This document shows positions 13,516 to 26,700 of a DNA stretch of 64,000 nt, piece by piece. The number at the start of each line of letters is the position of its first letter. Position 1 is the first letter of the stretch. The DNA comes from Enoplosus armatus (taxonomy: Eukaryota; Chordata; Actinopteri; Centrarchiformes; Enoplosidae): assembly GCF_043641665.1 (NCBI RefSeq), contig NC_092196.1, positions 14,381,692 through 14,445,691 on the forward strand, given 5' to 3'. Under the pieces are notes generated by a model. That model saw only the letters and a program-made list of their open reading frames with translations. It searched no databases and was not told where the DNA came from. The position numbers were made by a program, and so were the translations under genes.

Positions 13516-16500
13516 CATGCATGTCTATACAGTGTTGTGTGGGTCAGTAATTCAATATTCTATGATGTCAACTCTGTCGCAAACATCATCATCCCACTAT
13601 CATTACCGTGTTTATCTGTCACTGGCCAACAGATGGATCCAAGTGACACAAAAGCATATACAGTTAGAGCCAAGTGAAATGCTTGTCTGGCTCAAGAGAG
13701 TCAGTAGGGATAATCCTGTGTTCCTAGACCCTCTGACCTCCAGACGTTTAGTAGTGTTGGCACGTAGCTGGAGCTGTCAGCCCAGCATCTATGGGAGATC
13801 TGTGTTTAATTTGCAAAAGTGGACCTTGCCAGAATACAGGGAGAGAATGAAGGCGAGAGAGGGAGTGGGGGAAGTGAAGCCAGTACTTTTGTCTGTGTGT
13901 TTGAGTGCCAAGCGGACCTGCATTTCTGAACTCTATCACGAATGATAAGGCTGAGGCTGGACATCTCTCAGATGTGTGTGTGTGACTGACATATCCATTT
14001 TAAGCCTTCGAGTGGTTTTGTCTAACTGCTGTGGAAAGAGTTGTGCAAGTGGTTCTATGTTTCAGTATGTGGGTGTGCGCAAGGGAGCGGGAAAGGTGGT
14101 GGAGGAGGGGGGGTTACTGTGAAACCGAGTAGTTAATAGTCTGAGTTTGTCTGCAGATTACTCTGGCAAGGACCTGGGCCCACAAGCCTGGGAGAATCCA
14201 CCGCTCTCCAAGATTACCCAACTGTGAGCACAACCCATCTCAAACAGCCATAGTACCCAATCATGGAGAGTTGGTCGTCACAAAACCACACACTGCACAA
14301 GACAGAACAACTAATCCTCACTGACGGTTTCTTTGTAGAAATAGTTGTTTTACTCCCAGTTCCTCGGTTTGTGTGTCCAGACTTGTGCAAGGGAGTGTGT
14401 AGAGCCGATAAATTGGGGATGAAAGTGACAGGTAACGGTGATTTGTATCCAGTTTTTCTGGTTCTACTCAGTGACTGGGACAGTCAAGCTGAGGCCTGCC
14501 CTCTTCCCTCCAGCCTGGGAACCAGAGCAGTGATGCCTGCTTGCCTAAGTACCTGGCTGCTCTTGCTGGAAGCCGTTCCCATCCCACTCATCTGTTTATT
14601 ATTTTCCTGTGAGGGCTTGTGTTGTAAGAGGAGAAAGGAGGGGGGTATGGAGGTCAAGATGGAGGGAATATTCTCCCATGTTTCATTGACAATACCTCTA
14701 GAGACTGGGATGGTGGGTTTTTGAACATAAATGAGTCATAAATAAATCTGAAAAGAACTGGAAAACATGTGTTCTCTGTAGCAGATTTTGGTTAAGACCC
14801 TGAAATGTTCATGTAATACTAAGCCCTTTATTTTACTAGACTTGGACTAGGAAGGAGGTGGTTTTGTGAGGTGCCTGGACTGCTCCACTGGTTGGTTTGC
14901 TTTATGTTAGGAACAAAACATAGGAGGACATTAACCCCAGGCAACAAGATACAGAAAAAAAGCTATGAAGGAGAAGCGTTGAAAAGAAAAAAAACACATA
15001 TACACTGTGCATAATAGACATGCAAGAATATCCCAGCTTACATCATGCAGTCCTTGAACACTAGCACATTTTGGCTGCCGGTTTGAAGACCTAGTTTCAC
15101 CTGACTGAGTAGACATTACTCATCTGTTGAGGTATCACACCTCTAGTAAAGATGAATGTGTCAAACACATACATTGTTAATGACTTTTCCTCCCTGTGAC
15201 AGTCTCAAACACACTGCATTTGTGTTTTTGCAGACTAAGCGCAAGAACTGTGGGTCTAGCTGTGTAGCCAGTTGTTTCCACTGCTGCCCTGAGGGCTTCT
15301 GGGTGGAGTTGCAACATCAGCTGTGGGTTTTGTGTGCTACGGAGAGTGGGCACAGGGTACATTTGACCTCTGAGTCCCACAACCTCAGGAGGAGAGGCAT
15401 TTTTACTGAGAAAGGGAAGACCCTCTTGCTGGTCCCACATGGTTCCCTCAAACTCACATTCCAAGGGATGCTTTTCCCACCATGAACCAAACACATCACT
15501 CTGTTCTTTCCTGGCAAAAATCCAAGGAAGTGGGCGATCACATGAGTGGGGTCCTGCCCGGTACTCATGGCAGACCTGACCTTCAGCAAATGCCACAGTT
15601 AGGCCATTCTCCTCAGGTCAGGGGAAATATGGAGAGGGCCTGGATCTGGGAGAAAGGTCTGGTCTCTCTAATATGGCACAGAAACATTTGGCTCTGATGC
15701 TATCCAAAATATTTTCATTTTCAGCTATATTTGATGACTAAATTCCAAGACATGGGATATACATTCTATAACATTAGTCAAATTATATTTGATGTGTTGA
15801 TTTTTACACAGCAAATTTCAAGTATATAAATCATATCATTTAAATCTAATGGATGTGGACATAAATATTGTACAGATCAAAATCTGTTACAGTTTCACAC
15901 AAACATCCCAGAACAGTGCACTACCAACAACACTGGCATAATTTCCATGTCTTGTTAAAATCATGTTGGGCCACATTTTCTGAATACAGTGTAGTGATTT
16001 GTGTGAGATCACGACTGAAATCTAATAATAATATTTATTTTATTTAATAATAAATATAAATCTAGCTAATCGTTCTCTGACTCTTAATCTTATTCATTTG
16101 CTTTTCCAAAGAGAATCTCTTCATGTATTTGAATTTCAGGCCCCAACTAAGATGCTTTGGGTTGAAAAAAACAATGAAAAACAACAACAATATAATCAGT
16201 CTCATTTCATGTGCCTATTTTTGAAGACTTTTGAATGCACAAACATTTGGGGCATTACACGCATACTTATCCTATCGTCACATGAACAAACGTTCTCTCA
16301 AGAATGCTTCCTCATCTTGTCACAATATGCTAAAAAAACTATCAACAGAAGACTCTCTGCTTTTGTTTTTGCCTAAACCATCATTCCATTACAAACAAGA
16401 CATCTTTGGTATGCTTTTTTGCTGCCATTTTTGCACAGAGTAATTCCAAAACATACAAAATGATACTACAGCAATTCAAGGACTGTAATAACAAAAACCA

Positions 16501-17051
16501 TGTCTTTTTATTTTATTAGTCCTTGCGGCCAAATGTGTCCTCTGAGTTGGACCTTACCTAATTTAGGAACAGTGGGCAGCTGCAGTGCCTGGGGACCAAT
16601 TCCAGTTCTGCGGCCAGTGGCAGTTCAGGGCAATGGCAGGAGTGTTCATATGACCTAATATGCATGTATTTTAGGGTGGTTGGGAACTGGAGCACCCAGA
16701 GGAAAAAGAGAAGAACACATGGAGAACATGGATACTCCACACCAAAAGACCCCAGTGAGTGTTTCAACTCAAAACCTATGCACTAAACAAGTAAAGTACA
16801 AATACATAGGATCAATACATTTACAATATATTGTAGATACATGGCAAGACTAATCAATACTCTCTTCTACATTTGGCCACAAGTTCTCTTCCACATCATA
16901 CCTAAACCTCATATCTTCTTCTTCATATCTTCATATCTTTGCGTCCCTGATGGCTTCCTGTTGATGTTAGGCAAATATTTTCATGCATCCAGTATTCACT
17001 GATTCCAGATCAGACATTTGATCGAATGATGATCATAAACTTTTCCTCCTC

Positions 17052-17054
<3 letters not shown>

Positions 17055-17092
<38 letters not shown>
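17055..17092 (+). repeat. (TA)n microsatellite
   Basis: Perfect TA run of about 19 units; self-complementary and cruciform-prone. Confidence 0.95.
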
Positions 17093-17098
<6 letters not shown>

Positions 17099-20000
17099 TA
17101 TTAGGTTTGAATATATTTCACAAAGGTATTCATATGCAATTGCTGTCTTAAGGATCTTTTGAACCCAGAGCTGGGCTCTAGATACTGAACATGGGGTTTT
17201 GCTGGTGGTTGAGTTTGACTGAGTAAAGTATTCATGAATTTTGAAAACAGGAACTCTGTATTGAGAAATAACCAACAGTAAGATATATTTAAATATTACA
17301 GAAAGAGGAAGAGGACATATTTACAGTAAGAGGATAGTAACATGTATTTCTAAAGATTAGTCTCAAAAGCTCACCCAAAGTAACACCACATACTGTATCT
17401 CTCACAATAAGAAACAGTAGCCTGCATTTAAATATGTATTATTACAACATATGTTTTTGAGATGCATTATTGATTCTACACGTCATATTTAAGGTCTGAA
17501 CAGCTACACAGTAATCTACTTTTCAATCTTGCTTGCATTTTCAGTGTTATACTACACTGTATGCAGAATAATTGGTTGAAAAAATATTGTAATGACCTGG
17601 AGTGACACATCCAGCTCTGGATAGTTCCCACATCAATATGACCACATCCCTCCATTTCCTTAAGAACAGGCATGTGTGCATAGGGATGTCATATACCTTC
17701 CAACCCTAAAAGGAACTGTTCTATAGGATTCAGAAGTGCAGGCCCAGTGGCACATACTGTACTTTGTAACGTTGTATTTTGAATTACAAACAAAGGTTTG
17801 ACAAAGTGAAAAAAACATGTGCAGTGTTTTCCAAAAATTACAAACTCTCTTTAATCATTTTTCTCTCTCTCTCTCTGTAATGTATCTTGATGTTGTAGCC
17901 ATGTTTGGCTGCACATAATCGTTGTTTGGATCTGGAGATGAGCAGTATAGTGTGACTGTGGTTCTTTTGTATAAACTGTTATCTTCAACATATTCAGGTT
18001 GTGACCATGTCATATTCATCAGGAATCCAGCACAGGTCTTCTCCCTCAGGGATTCTCTTTACATTGCAACACTTCCCCTCCGGCAACCGAAACCAGGCCG
18101 TGCACAGACAAGCAAAGTTAATGTATGCTAGGCCTCAGCGTCTGTGCCTCAGTGAGAGCCACACACCATCTAGATGAGTAGATTAGATAGAAGGAAGATG
18201 AAAGAGAGAAAACCAATCAGAGGCAGTGGGAGGAGGAGGTCCAGAGAGAATAACAGTGTGGTGCGATTTCTTTTTATTGCATATGCCCATAAACAAGAGT
18301 AAGGAGGAGAGGGATATAAAAAAATATAAGTGAAAATGAATTGAGGAGGGAGAAAATAGAATCTAATTTGTAGTGTTAGTTAATAAGAGACAGACTGAGA
18401 GAGAGGGAGTGATGGAGGGTGAGAGGGACGGCAGCCAAATGACAGAGGCGTGTTTGTGCTCTGATTAGGCTGAGCCAAATGGAGGCGGCTCACCAATGGA
18501 GATAACCAACAAAGACATCTCTTCACTGGAGACAAATCTATGAACATCTTTTCACGGTCAATAGACGGAGGCATTCTTTTGTTTTGATGAAGGAAAAAAA
18601 ATCTGCCTCGGTGGATCCATGAATGCAGCACAAAGTTTACTGTTCATCTGCTCTTGAATGAGGCAGATGACCGAAATGCCTTCTGGTTTTGTAGTCTATG
18701 GGCATGAAAGTGTGCACAAGAGCCATTTTCATTACTTCTCATGCTTAAGTGAGCCGCTACTAAAAGCTATGTTATGATTATGTTCTTATGAACTAAAAAC
18801 TTGAATGTCTCTTCACTCTCACCCTGACTGCCAAGATATGATGCACTCAAGCTGAATAAACAATGATGTGGGCTCTTTGGGCTAAGACAGGCTTCCTGGC
18901 ATGGGTGTGCCTGCACCCTGTTTGGTTTCTCATCTTTATGGTTGGCGACAGTGAATAGATCAGATCCATGGCAGTGCTGATGGGGTCCAGAGCAAGGTTT
19001 TCTCTCTGGCAGGGAAATAAGGCTGGGGTACAGCCAGGGTTGCCAGGCAAGGACAAACTTTAATACTGATAGACTGTTTGATGAGGTCACTGTCTTTTAC
19101 ACAAAGACTAACTGTCTATCCATCTACATCACTCTACTCAGTATCTGTCTTTGAGTCCTCTCTGTCTGACTCATACACACATACCCATCAACACTCACAT
19201 GCTGCCAGGTTCATAAGAGAAAAACGCAGCCATCCTTGGGAAACAAATTAAAAGGATAATCATCCCTCGGTTGAGAATATTCCTTCCTTGGTGTCGGTCA
19301 AACCAGAAAGCAAAGTATATGGTTATTTTTCTGTAAATTAAGAATATGAATGCTTCTCTGCACTAGATTCCCAGACATCTAATTACAACATTGAAAGAGG
19401 GAAACAACTGATCCGTGGTGGAAGAGGTTAGAAACCAAGAAGAAGATGATACGTTACAGGAAGAAATGTGAGTGCACAGAATGGTGAGAAAAATGTGTTT
19501 TGTTTGAGTGCATGCGCACTAGCATGCATTGTGTGCACTAATGCGATGCTTGTGGAAGTTTTTTTCTTATCTGTTCATCTGTTTTTTTGCTTTTTGGACT
19601 TCGTCATCCCCTTCGTCTTGTCTTGCCCAAAAACAGGAGTTTCAGGTTTTGAGCAAAATCTGTGCATTGACATCAACGGCTTTGCTGTCAGACTCCTCTT
19701 GTGGAACATTACACCAATCTTACCTCATTGTCCACAATAAAAGCAAGAGGATCATGTTACCCCTGCTCATATTACATCATCTTTAAACCCAGCATAATCT
19801 ACTATCATCCCCTTGTTTGAGAATAAGAATGCTTGTACACAGATTGAACCATTTAATCACAGAGTTTAAGTCATTGGAACTGGTAGTTTTGAGAGAGTGA
19901 ACAGAGCGGAACAAAACAATACTGCAGTGGGCAAACCGAGTCCCAGTTTGGAAATTCCTGCTGGATTGTTTATGTTCTGGAAGAGCAGTGAGGAAAGGGG

Positions 20001-20249
20001 ACAACGCTAATGTTGTAATGATAGTGACAATAGTGGTTCTGTGTCTGTAAAACAATGTGTATGACTGGCCAGCTAGAGCCAAGATTCTTTTGATTTACAT
20101 TCTGACCTCCAAACGATCCTGAATGGCCTTGCAAACAAGCAGCTCCACTCAGAACGAGAGATGATGACCCCCCCCCTCTCCATGTGTGAATAAACAAGTG
20201 ACCCACGTTGGGTCTGTGAGAGGTCACTGCACAGCGGAGTTATGGAGAT

Positions 20250-20352
20250 GGACGGAGGAGAGGGCAGACAGACAGTGGGCCTCAGAGAGACAGAGAGTGA
20301 GTGAGAAGGAAGGAGAAAGGGAATGGACAGAGAGGGAGGGAGAAGGAGAGAT
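20250..20352 (+). repeat. GA-rich low-complexity tract
   Basis: Imperfect purine-rich sequence (GGAGAG, CAGAGAGAC, GGAGGGAGAAGGAGAG). It gives rise to spurious Ser/Leu-rich reading frames on the opposite strand. Confidence 0.7.
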
Positions 20353-21505
20353 AGTCGTTGTATGTTTGTTTCTCCCTGTGGCCTCTGCTGCCCTAACAGA
20401 CCCGACCGCCACAGGCCAGCAACAGGGCATGGGCTTCTCTTGTGTTGACTATATAAAGATTTATAGCTCCCTTCAGACTCCAGATCAGTTCTATGGATAG
20501 TAATATGTTCCATGTGGCTACATCTCCAGTCACATGCAGCCATGTTAAATGAAAGCTGACCTCCACCTTTTTTTCAGCTTTCATCTGTCTTGTTACCCCA
20601 TGAATATTTTTCTGATCCATGGATGAGTCATATGGTGGTTCTGTTTACCATTCTGTGACACTATTCAGAATTATTCAGAATGGATCCTTGATAGCAAGAG
20701 AAGTAATAACAGAAACAGATAAGTGCAGCCTGCTTTTGATCCATCCTGACCTGGGATCAGGCTGAAGCACCCTGTCTAGACATCTGTTGCCCTCTCTTAT
20801 TTTCTCTTTTCCATTTTCACAACTCAGTTCTCACATTTTTCTGACCCTTGCAGCTCCCTTTTGTTTTTGATCTCTCACTCCCCATAGTCTCTCTCGTCAC
20901 TCTCTGAGTCAGGCTTAGATGTGGTTCTCTGGTGATGATGACAGTGAAAGGAGGATGCGGTAAAATGGCTGAACCAGGGATGACCCGGCAACAGAGAAGA
21001 CAGACAGATTTCAAAAAATGTATCATACTAACATGCCAAAGATACAGTTCCCCTTTATTTCTTCTCTCTCAAATTCACTGTCTAAAAATGCAAATGGTTT
21101 GTTAGTCAATACGCAGCAAGGGTGCATGAAAACAGAGCCTATGCATGTTTAGTGGCTCAGTAATTATGACAGGGTTACAATTAAGGGAAGCCCTAACCAC
21201 CCGCTGCCCTCATTATATTGCAATTACGTTCTTGATTGTGAAACAAAGGTACACAACAATGGTTTGATAAGACCTCTTGTTTAATGAGACTTTGCTGTAA
21301 CTCCTGTGTTCATTCAATTAGTAAACAGGTCTTCCATTCAGGCTCAGGCACCCCAATTCTCATTTTCCCAAATGCGGCACACCCCCACCCCTCAGTGCCC
21401 CAAAGCCCTCCACCCCCTGCCCTTAGCCTTCAGCGTCCCACATTGGGTCTTGGCATCCCCCTGAACATTCAGGACACACAGACTCCTCCCCCAACCTCCA
21501 TGGAT

Positions 21506-21534
21506 CCCCTTCCCCCCTTCCCCTCCACCCCCCC
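21506..21534 (-). repeat. G-quadruplex-type motif (minus strand)
   Basis: On the minus strand four G-runs (7 G, 4 G, 6 G, 4 G) are separated by loops of 2-4 bases, the classical quadruplex pattern. It lies in a C-rich plus-strand tract, about 21340-21545. Confidence 0.75.
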
Positions 21535-22104
21535 GAACACACACCCATTTGATTGTGATTGACAGCGTCTTTGTTCCATTGTGCGGAGCTGTCGCCTCTG
21601 ATGAAGACACATACACAGAGCGGAGGCGCTGCGCTCATTGTACACTGCACAGAAACTACAGGTCTGCAACCAGTTGCACTGTCCTCTGATGATGAGCTCC
21701 ATGCAGTCGGACCGGGTGAGTGTAACCAGCCAGGACATGGCAGGGCATGGCAGGATGGGATGGGACAGGGTGTGTGCAGAAAGGACAAACTCTGACTGAC
21801 AAGGTTATCAAGGCCAGACCCTAGGCCTCTCCCAGTGTGGACCAGGGGGTCCCGGCCCAATGGGCTGAGGGGGCCAGCTGGAGAGGGAGGCTCAGGGCTG
21901 CGCAATGTGTCTGAGGAGGCCGTCATTAGGGTTCACCCCTCCTCAGGGATGGGAACCAGGTCACATTCTCTCACATGGCACAAAGCAGGGTGTGTGTGAG
22001 ACGGGTGGGGGTTCAAGGGAGGGGTTTTGATGGGGAGCAGGCCATGACCTCTTTATATCCATCAACAGATCACTAACTTGGCCCATAGACATGCTCATAC
22101 AACA

Positions 22105-22108
<4 letters not shown>

Positions 22109-22140
<32 letters not shown>
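22109..22140 (+). repeat. (CA)n microsatellite
   Basis: Perfect run of 16 CA units. Confidence 0.95.
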
Positions 22141-22142
<2 letters not shown>

Positions 22143-22765
22143 AGCATGCATGCAAACACATGCTAATGTGTGTGTATGTGCACAGACATGCACACTCCCA
22201 AAAATGCATATGCAAAAACAAGTACTTGCTCTGCAAGAGGCATTATGAGGGTCTTTACCTGAATACAGCCCCAATTGCTTAAGTTAGCTGCATGAAAACT
22301 TTCTATAATGCATACCACTAAGAAATATCTATCTTTCCAAATTAACCTTTCAAAATGATCTGTATGGATTGATGTTGACAATTGTATTGAAATATGTAGT
22401 GTACAAATCCAATGAATGAAACAAATCTGCTAAGAAAAACCACGATGGCCAGTGTTTGCAACAAAGTATAATCACAATCTAAAGATTCAAACTATTTAAT
22501 TTTATTGCACTGAAGACAAATTCCTTCACAATGCAGCTCCAACTCAGCTTGCTGCTGATACTGTGAAATCCAAAGGTTTGCTGCCAGGGAAAGAACAGTG
22601 AAATGCTGCCCCCTCTTGGTACCCAAGGAGTCTTGCAATCAGAGAGAAAAACCTTGCAGAGCTTTTAGTATCAATAAGCATTATCAGCATTATCAAAATG
22701 GTCAATTTAGTTATTGATATCCTTAAAAATAAAAAAAATACCTTTGAGGGTAAATCAGAAATCTC

Positions 22766-22771
22766 TTTATT
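22766..22771 (-). terminator. Candidate rdh8 polyadenylation signal
   Basis: AATAAA on the minus strand, about 735 bases past the rdh8 stop codon. A second AATAAA lies at 22506-22501, about 1 kb past the stop. No closer canonical hexamer was seen on that strand. Which one is used cannot be decided from sequence alone. Confidence 0.35.
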
Positions 22772-23502
22772 TCTAAATCAAGATGCTAGATTAAAAATAT
22801 CTGAACCACCCCGTCACAAACCCTTAAAAACCAAAAACATTCAGTTTATCAAAAGATTAAAAAATATGATTTAACAGCAGTTATGACCATGAGAACACTA
22901 TGGTAAGGCAAACAGGAAATTAAGGGCACAACACAATAAAAGCAGATATATTCTTTCTGTCTCTGTCATACATGTTATAACTCTGGTGAGCCTGAGTGTA
23001 TTGTTATCTAGGCTACAAGTTATAGCATTATCATTTCTCTATAATTGTATTGTTTCTCTCTCTAAATGAGTTCATCTTTTGTGCTTTGTTGTCGGTCCAT
23101 GAGGCTCGTATCTCAAGTCCTGTCTGTGTATTCTCTTCAAAACAATATAGACATTTAACCACTTATACTATATCTGTTGACTTCCTCCCATATGGCAATG
23201 ACTGAGGCATAACCTTTGCTATACAATATGTGTACAATAATCCAATGCGTGTGTTGCTTGTGTTGTGTTTTGTGTATGTATGTTTCTGTGTGTGTATTTG
23301 TTAATACATGAGGTCATCCTGCATACAACGTCTTGTGCAATTGTGCATGTTGTCTGGCAAAGCTTATCATGGTAGTGTCTTTGAACTGTCTCCAGGGTTA
23401 CTGGCTCTGCTCTACCTGCTTAGCCCAAAACCCAGGAAAAGGCAACAGGAACTGGGTGGGGCAACAACCTGGGAGGGTAAGGGTCAGGATTGGACACCCT
23501 CT

Positions 23503-23730
23503 TCAGTTAGGTGAGACGGTGCGTCTACGAAGACAGCTGCATGTCAGGCACTTGAGGATGCTCATGGTGATGTGCATGAGGGGGCCAAAATTGAAGAGCA
23601 GGTTGTAGAAGGTGTTGACAGACAGGCCACCAGTCTCATCTGCGTACTTTAAGGCCACAATGGGTGTGTAGAGGCTGTTGGTCAGATTTCTGAAGCGAGG
23701 GCTGCTTGACTCAATGACCTTTTTAGTGCA
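23503..23730 (-). CDS. rdh8: rdh8 coding exon 6 (substrate lid, Cys-rich tail, stop)
   Basis: 228 bases, phase 0 in, ending with TGA at 23505-23503. It encodes [20 protein letters not shown], then [20 protein letters not shown], and finishes [17 protein letters not shown]. The cysteine cluster near the C-terminus corresponds to the acylated, membrane-anchoring tail of RDH8 known from mammals; the acylation is inferred, not seen. An NLT sequon is present. Confidence 0.92.
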   Translation of the reverse strand, partial: CTKKVIESSSPRFRNLTNSLYTPIVALKYADETGGLSVNTFYNLLFNFGPLMHITMSILKCLTCSCLRRRTVSPN

Positions 23731-26700
23731 CTGGAGAGATGAGAAGGAAAAGAAAGATTTGATTGATTTTATTGCTATGCAGGCCGGTGGAATGTTTGTA
23801 CCAGTTAGTGATCAGAGAAACACAACACTGATTCTTGAATCCTGAGATAGATTCGATATAATGTGACTAAGAAACCCTTTTCCCTTACTTTGGCTATGTC
23901 CTCTGGCATCTGGCCCATGGCTTCAAATATATCTATGGATGATGGTAGGTAAACATCTTTAAAATAACGAACTGTGTCGGCATCTACTCCTGGATACTCC
24001 ATCTTGGCCACATCCTCCATCATCTTTGTCTCAAACTCAGTGTGCACTGGGCCAGGCTCGATCATGGACAGCCTGTGGGGAGTCAGATGCAGAAAGGCGC
24101 ATGAGGGAGCATGTACAGTACAAAGTAAAGACAGATGTGAAGGGAAAGAGGGTAATCTAACCGGATATTGAACTTCATCAGCTGCACGGCCATACTCTCA
24201 CAGAAACCTTCCATGGCAAACTTAGAGGCTGTGTAAACATCATTGAACACCACTCCTAAACCAACAAAACAGAGAGATTAAGGACGGCATCACTGCATAG
24301 TATTATCAAATTTCACAGTACTTAATTAACAGCAGACACGAGTCAAACATCATTAACACATAAAGGCCTAAGCTACTTGAATCAACCAAGTAACAGATAG
24401 ATGTCACATGGGACAATACAATTGCCAGACAGAATAAGTCAGTTTAGCTTACTTGCTAGTGATTGACGACTTATCAGATACTCTTTAACTTGTTCTGGTA
24501 AACCCCACCCATCTGGCACTTCAAACAAGTTCAAACAAACACAAAAATTCTTTGCAACTGCTTGCTATTTGGCTCAAATCAGGTTGGCAGACCTTTACTG
24601 GAAATGTAAGGCATAGGCAGCTAATAAATAAAATAAAGTTATGTTTTTAAAATACATATCAGTCAAGCATTTTCATATAACCTTAAACAAAAACGGCTTG
24701 CTAGCATTGACCATAAAATTATTCTGTTATGTAATAAAACTTAATTCAGTTATAATGTTTCAAGTTTGTTAAGTGACACTGAAATAGTTTTACATGGTAC
24801 AATAAACTCTGATTTCCGAATTCCCTAATTTAATAGATCCTAAAGCACAGAACAAAGTCTATGATTTACAGCTCAATGAGTGATTTTGAAGATTGCAGAC
24901 TCTGCACTGGTCTGCCCAAAACATTTGCAGGTCACCATAGATAATCAGCATATGTTGTTTTGTAGCTTGCAGAAATTTAGAATTCAATTCTCCTGATTTT
25001 CAACTGAGCCTCAGACTACTGTAACGAAAGGTGTCAGAGTTACAATCAAAAGTATTTTTTAGAACTGAAAATGCACTAAACTGGTTTGAAACAGTCTTAT
25101 AACACGTCTTTTCACAGTTGGTTAGAATTGTTATTATCTTTTTCTGTGTCCCTGGATCAAACTTCACTGGATTGCAGGTTTTATTCTGTATTGTTAAAAA
25201 CACACACATCTTACCCTGAAGACCCATAACACTGCTCATGACCACGATGTGTCCTGAACGCCTTTTCTTCATGTCTGGCATCACTTCTTTGATCATGCGA
25301 ACAACACCAAAGAAGTTGGTCTCAAATACTCTTTTCATCTCCTCGATGCTGATGCTTTCCACAGGTCCCAGCAAGCCCACACCTGCATTGTTGACTGACA
25401 GGAAACACACAGGCACAGAGGTGACACACTACTTGTATCTCCAACATTGCGTCAAGTGTCAAAACTTCAGATATTGTTGACTCAATATGAAGTGATATCT
25501 GTATCTGTTCACTTGGCCTTTCTACAACAATAAATAGATTCCTAATTGATATATTACAGATGGTATTACTTGATATTGCCACCAGATGTCAGTGTGTGAC
25601 AACACACTGACATTTGAGAGGTGTGATGTAACACCAGTCCATGTTGAATGGCTTCTGGGTCTTGAGTAATTAGGTGAAGGGGGATGTAATGCTGGATTTT
25701 GAGTAAGATGGAGGCAGGCTTATAAACAGAACCTTTATCCAGACTAGGTTTAAACACAAGAATTGAAAAGACTCACCTACTCACAAGTTATTACTCTAGC
25801 AACATATAATTTACTGACCCTATAACACAAAATGACCATAAAATGACTTATGGGGTTTAATATAGTGATTGATCAGTACCGCCCAATGAGTTGTTGGTGA
25901 TGTGCTGAGATTTCTCGGTTTCAAAATACATCTTTGGTTTTGTTTTAGCTGTAAGGACCCCCCTTCAGAAAAAGAACAAGCAAAATAATGTGCCATAGGC
26001 AGACAGCTATATATTACAGTATGGTGATCATTTCTGTTTTGGTGCAGAATCTATCTGCCCACTGGAATTTCAAGACTCTCCCAATCTCCTCCCCCCACCT
26101 ACTCTTAATGTCTGCAGAACTGCAAAACCATGGGGGACAGAGCTACATGAGAGTGACCACTGATTAAAAACATTTCAAAAACTTTGTCCTAAAGTTGTAT
26201 TATTATTACAGGAAGAACACTGTAGAGTGATTTTTACTGTTACTCTTTCTCTTGAAAGTATGACATTACTGTTTGTGTTAAATACATGCTTCTATAGCAG
26301 GAAGGTTGAGGGTTAGTGCTCTGTGCATTTGGTTATCATTGCTACATACAGATAAGGAATTGAATAAGGTCATACAATACATTCCTTAATGATTTTAGGT
26401 TATACACTAAATCTATTTATCAATTGTTCTAAAATATATAATAAAAGAAACAAAATACATTGATACTCATATATTCATCTGCATACAGGGGATAGATCAA
26501 AGACGCCATGTCATTCAAAGCTGTGGAAAGGTTCGAATGGGAGATGCAGGCCTAGTTTCAGGTGTGTCCCACTCACTCAGGATATCAATATGGCGGTCCT
26601 TAACATTGTTGATGCACTGCTTGACGGACTCGTCGCTGCACACGTCTAGCGGAAGCAACATCAAGGTCTTGCCATATGCATCTCCTGCTGCCTCCACCAG

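Larger units (their letters stand above)
11258..22500. other. Gene-free interval (no supported exon)
   Basis: The longest open frames (12618-13193 minus, 13364-13945 plus, 21423-21926 minus) overlap low-complexity or CA/GA-rich sequence and resemble no family I know. Microsatellites and the C-rich tract are listed separately. Sequence near 21150-21290 is AT-rich but complex and could be a conserved element; this is not testable here. Confidence 0.6.

Noticed and set aside
13364..13945. 193-codon open frame on the plus strand
   Set aside because: Runs through a GT microsatellite that encodes a Val/Cys run; no domain and no adjoining exons.
20446..20456. TATATAAAG as a possible promoter
   Set aside because: No exon or transcript-like feature follows; AT-rich matches of this kind occur by chance.
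21423..21926. 167-codon Pro/Ser-rich frame on the minus strand
   Set aside because: Arises from the C/G-skewed low-complexity tract; no domain and no splice context.
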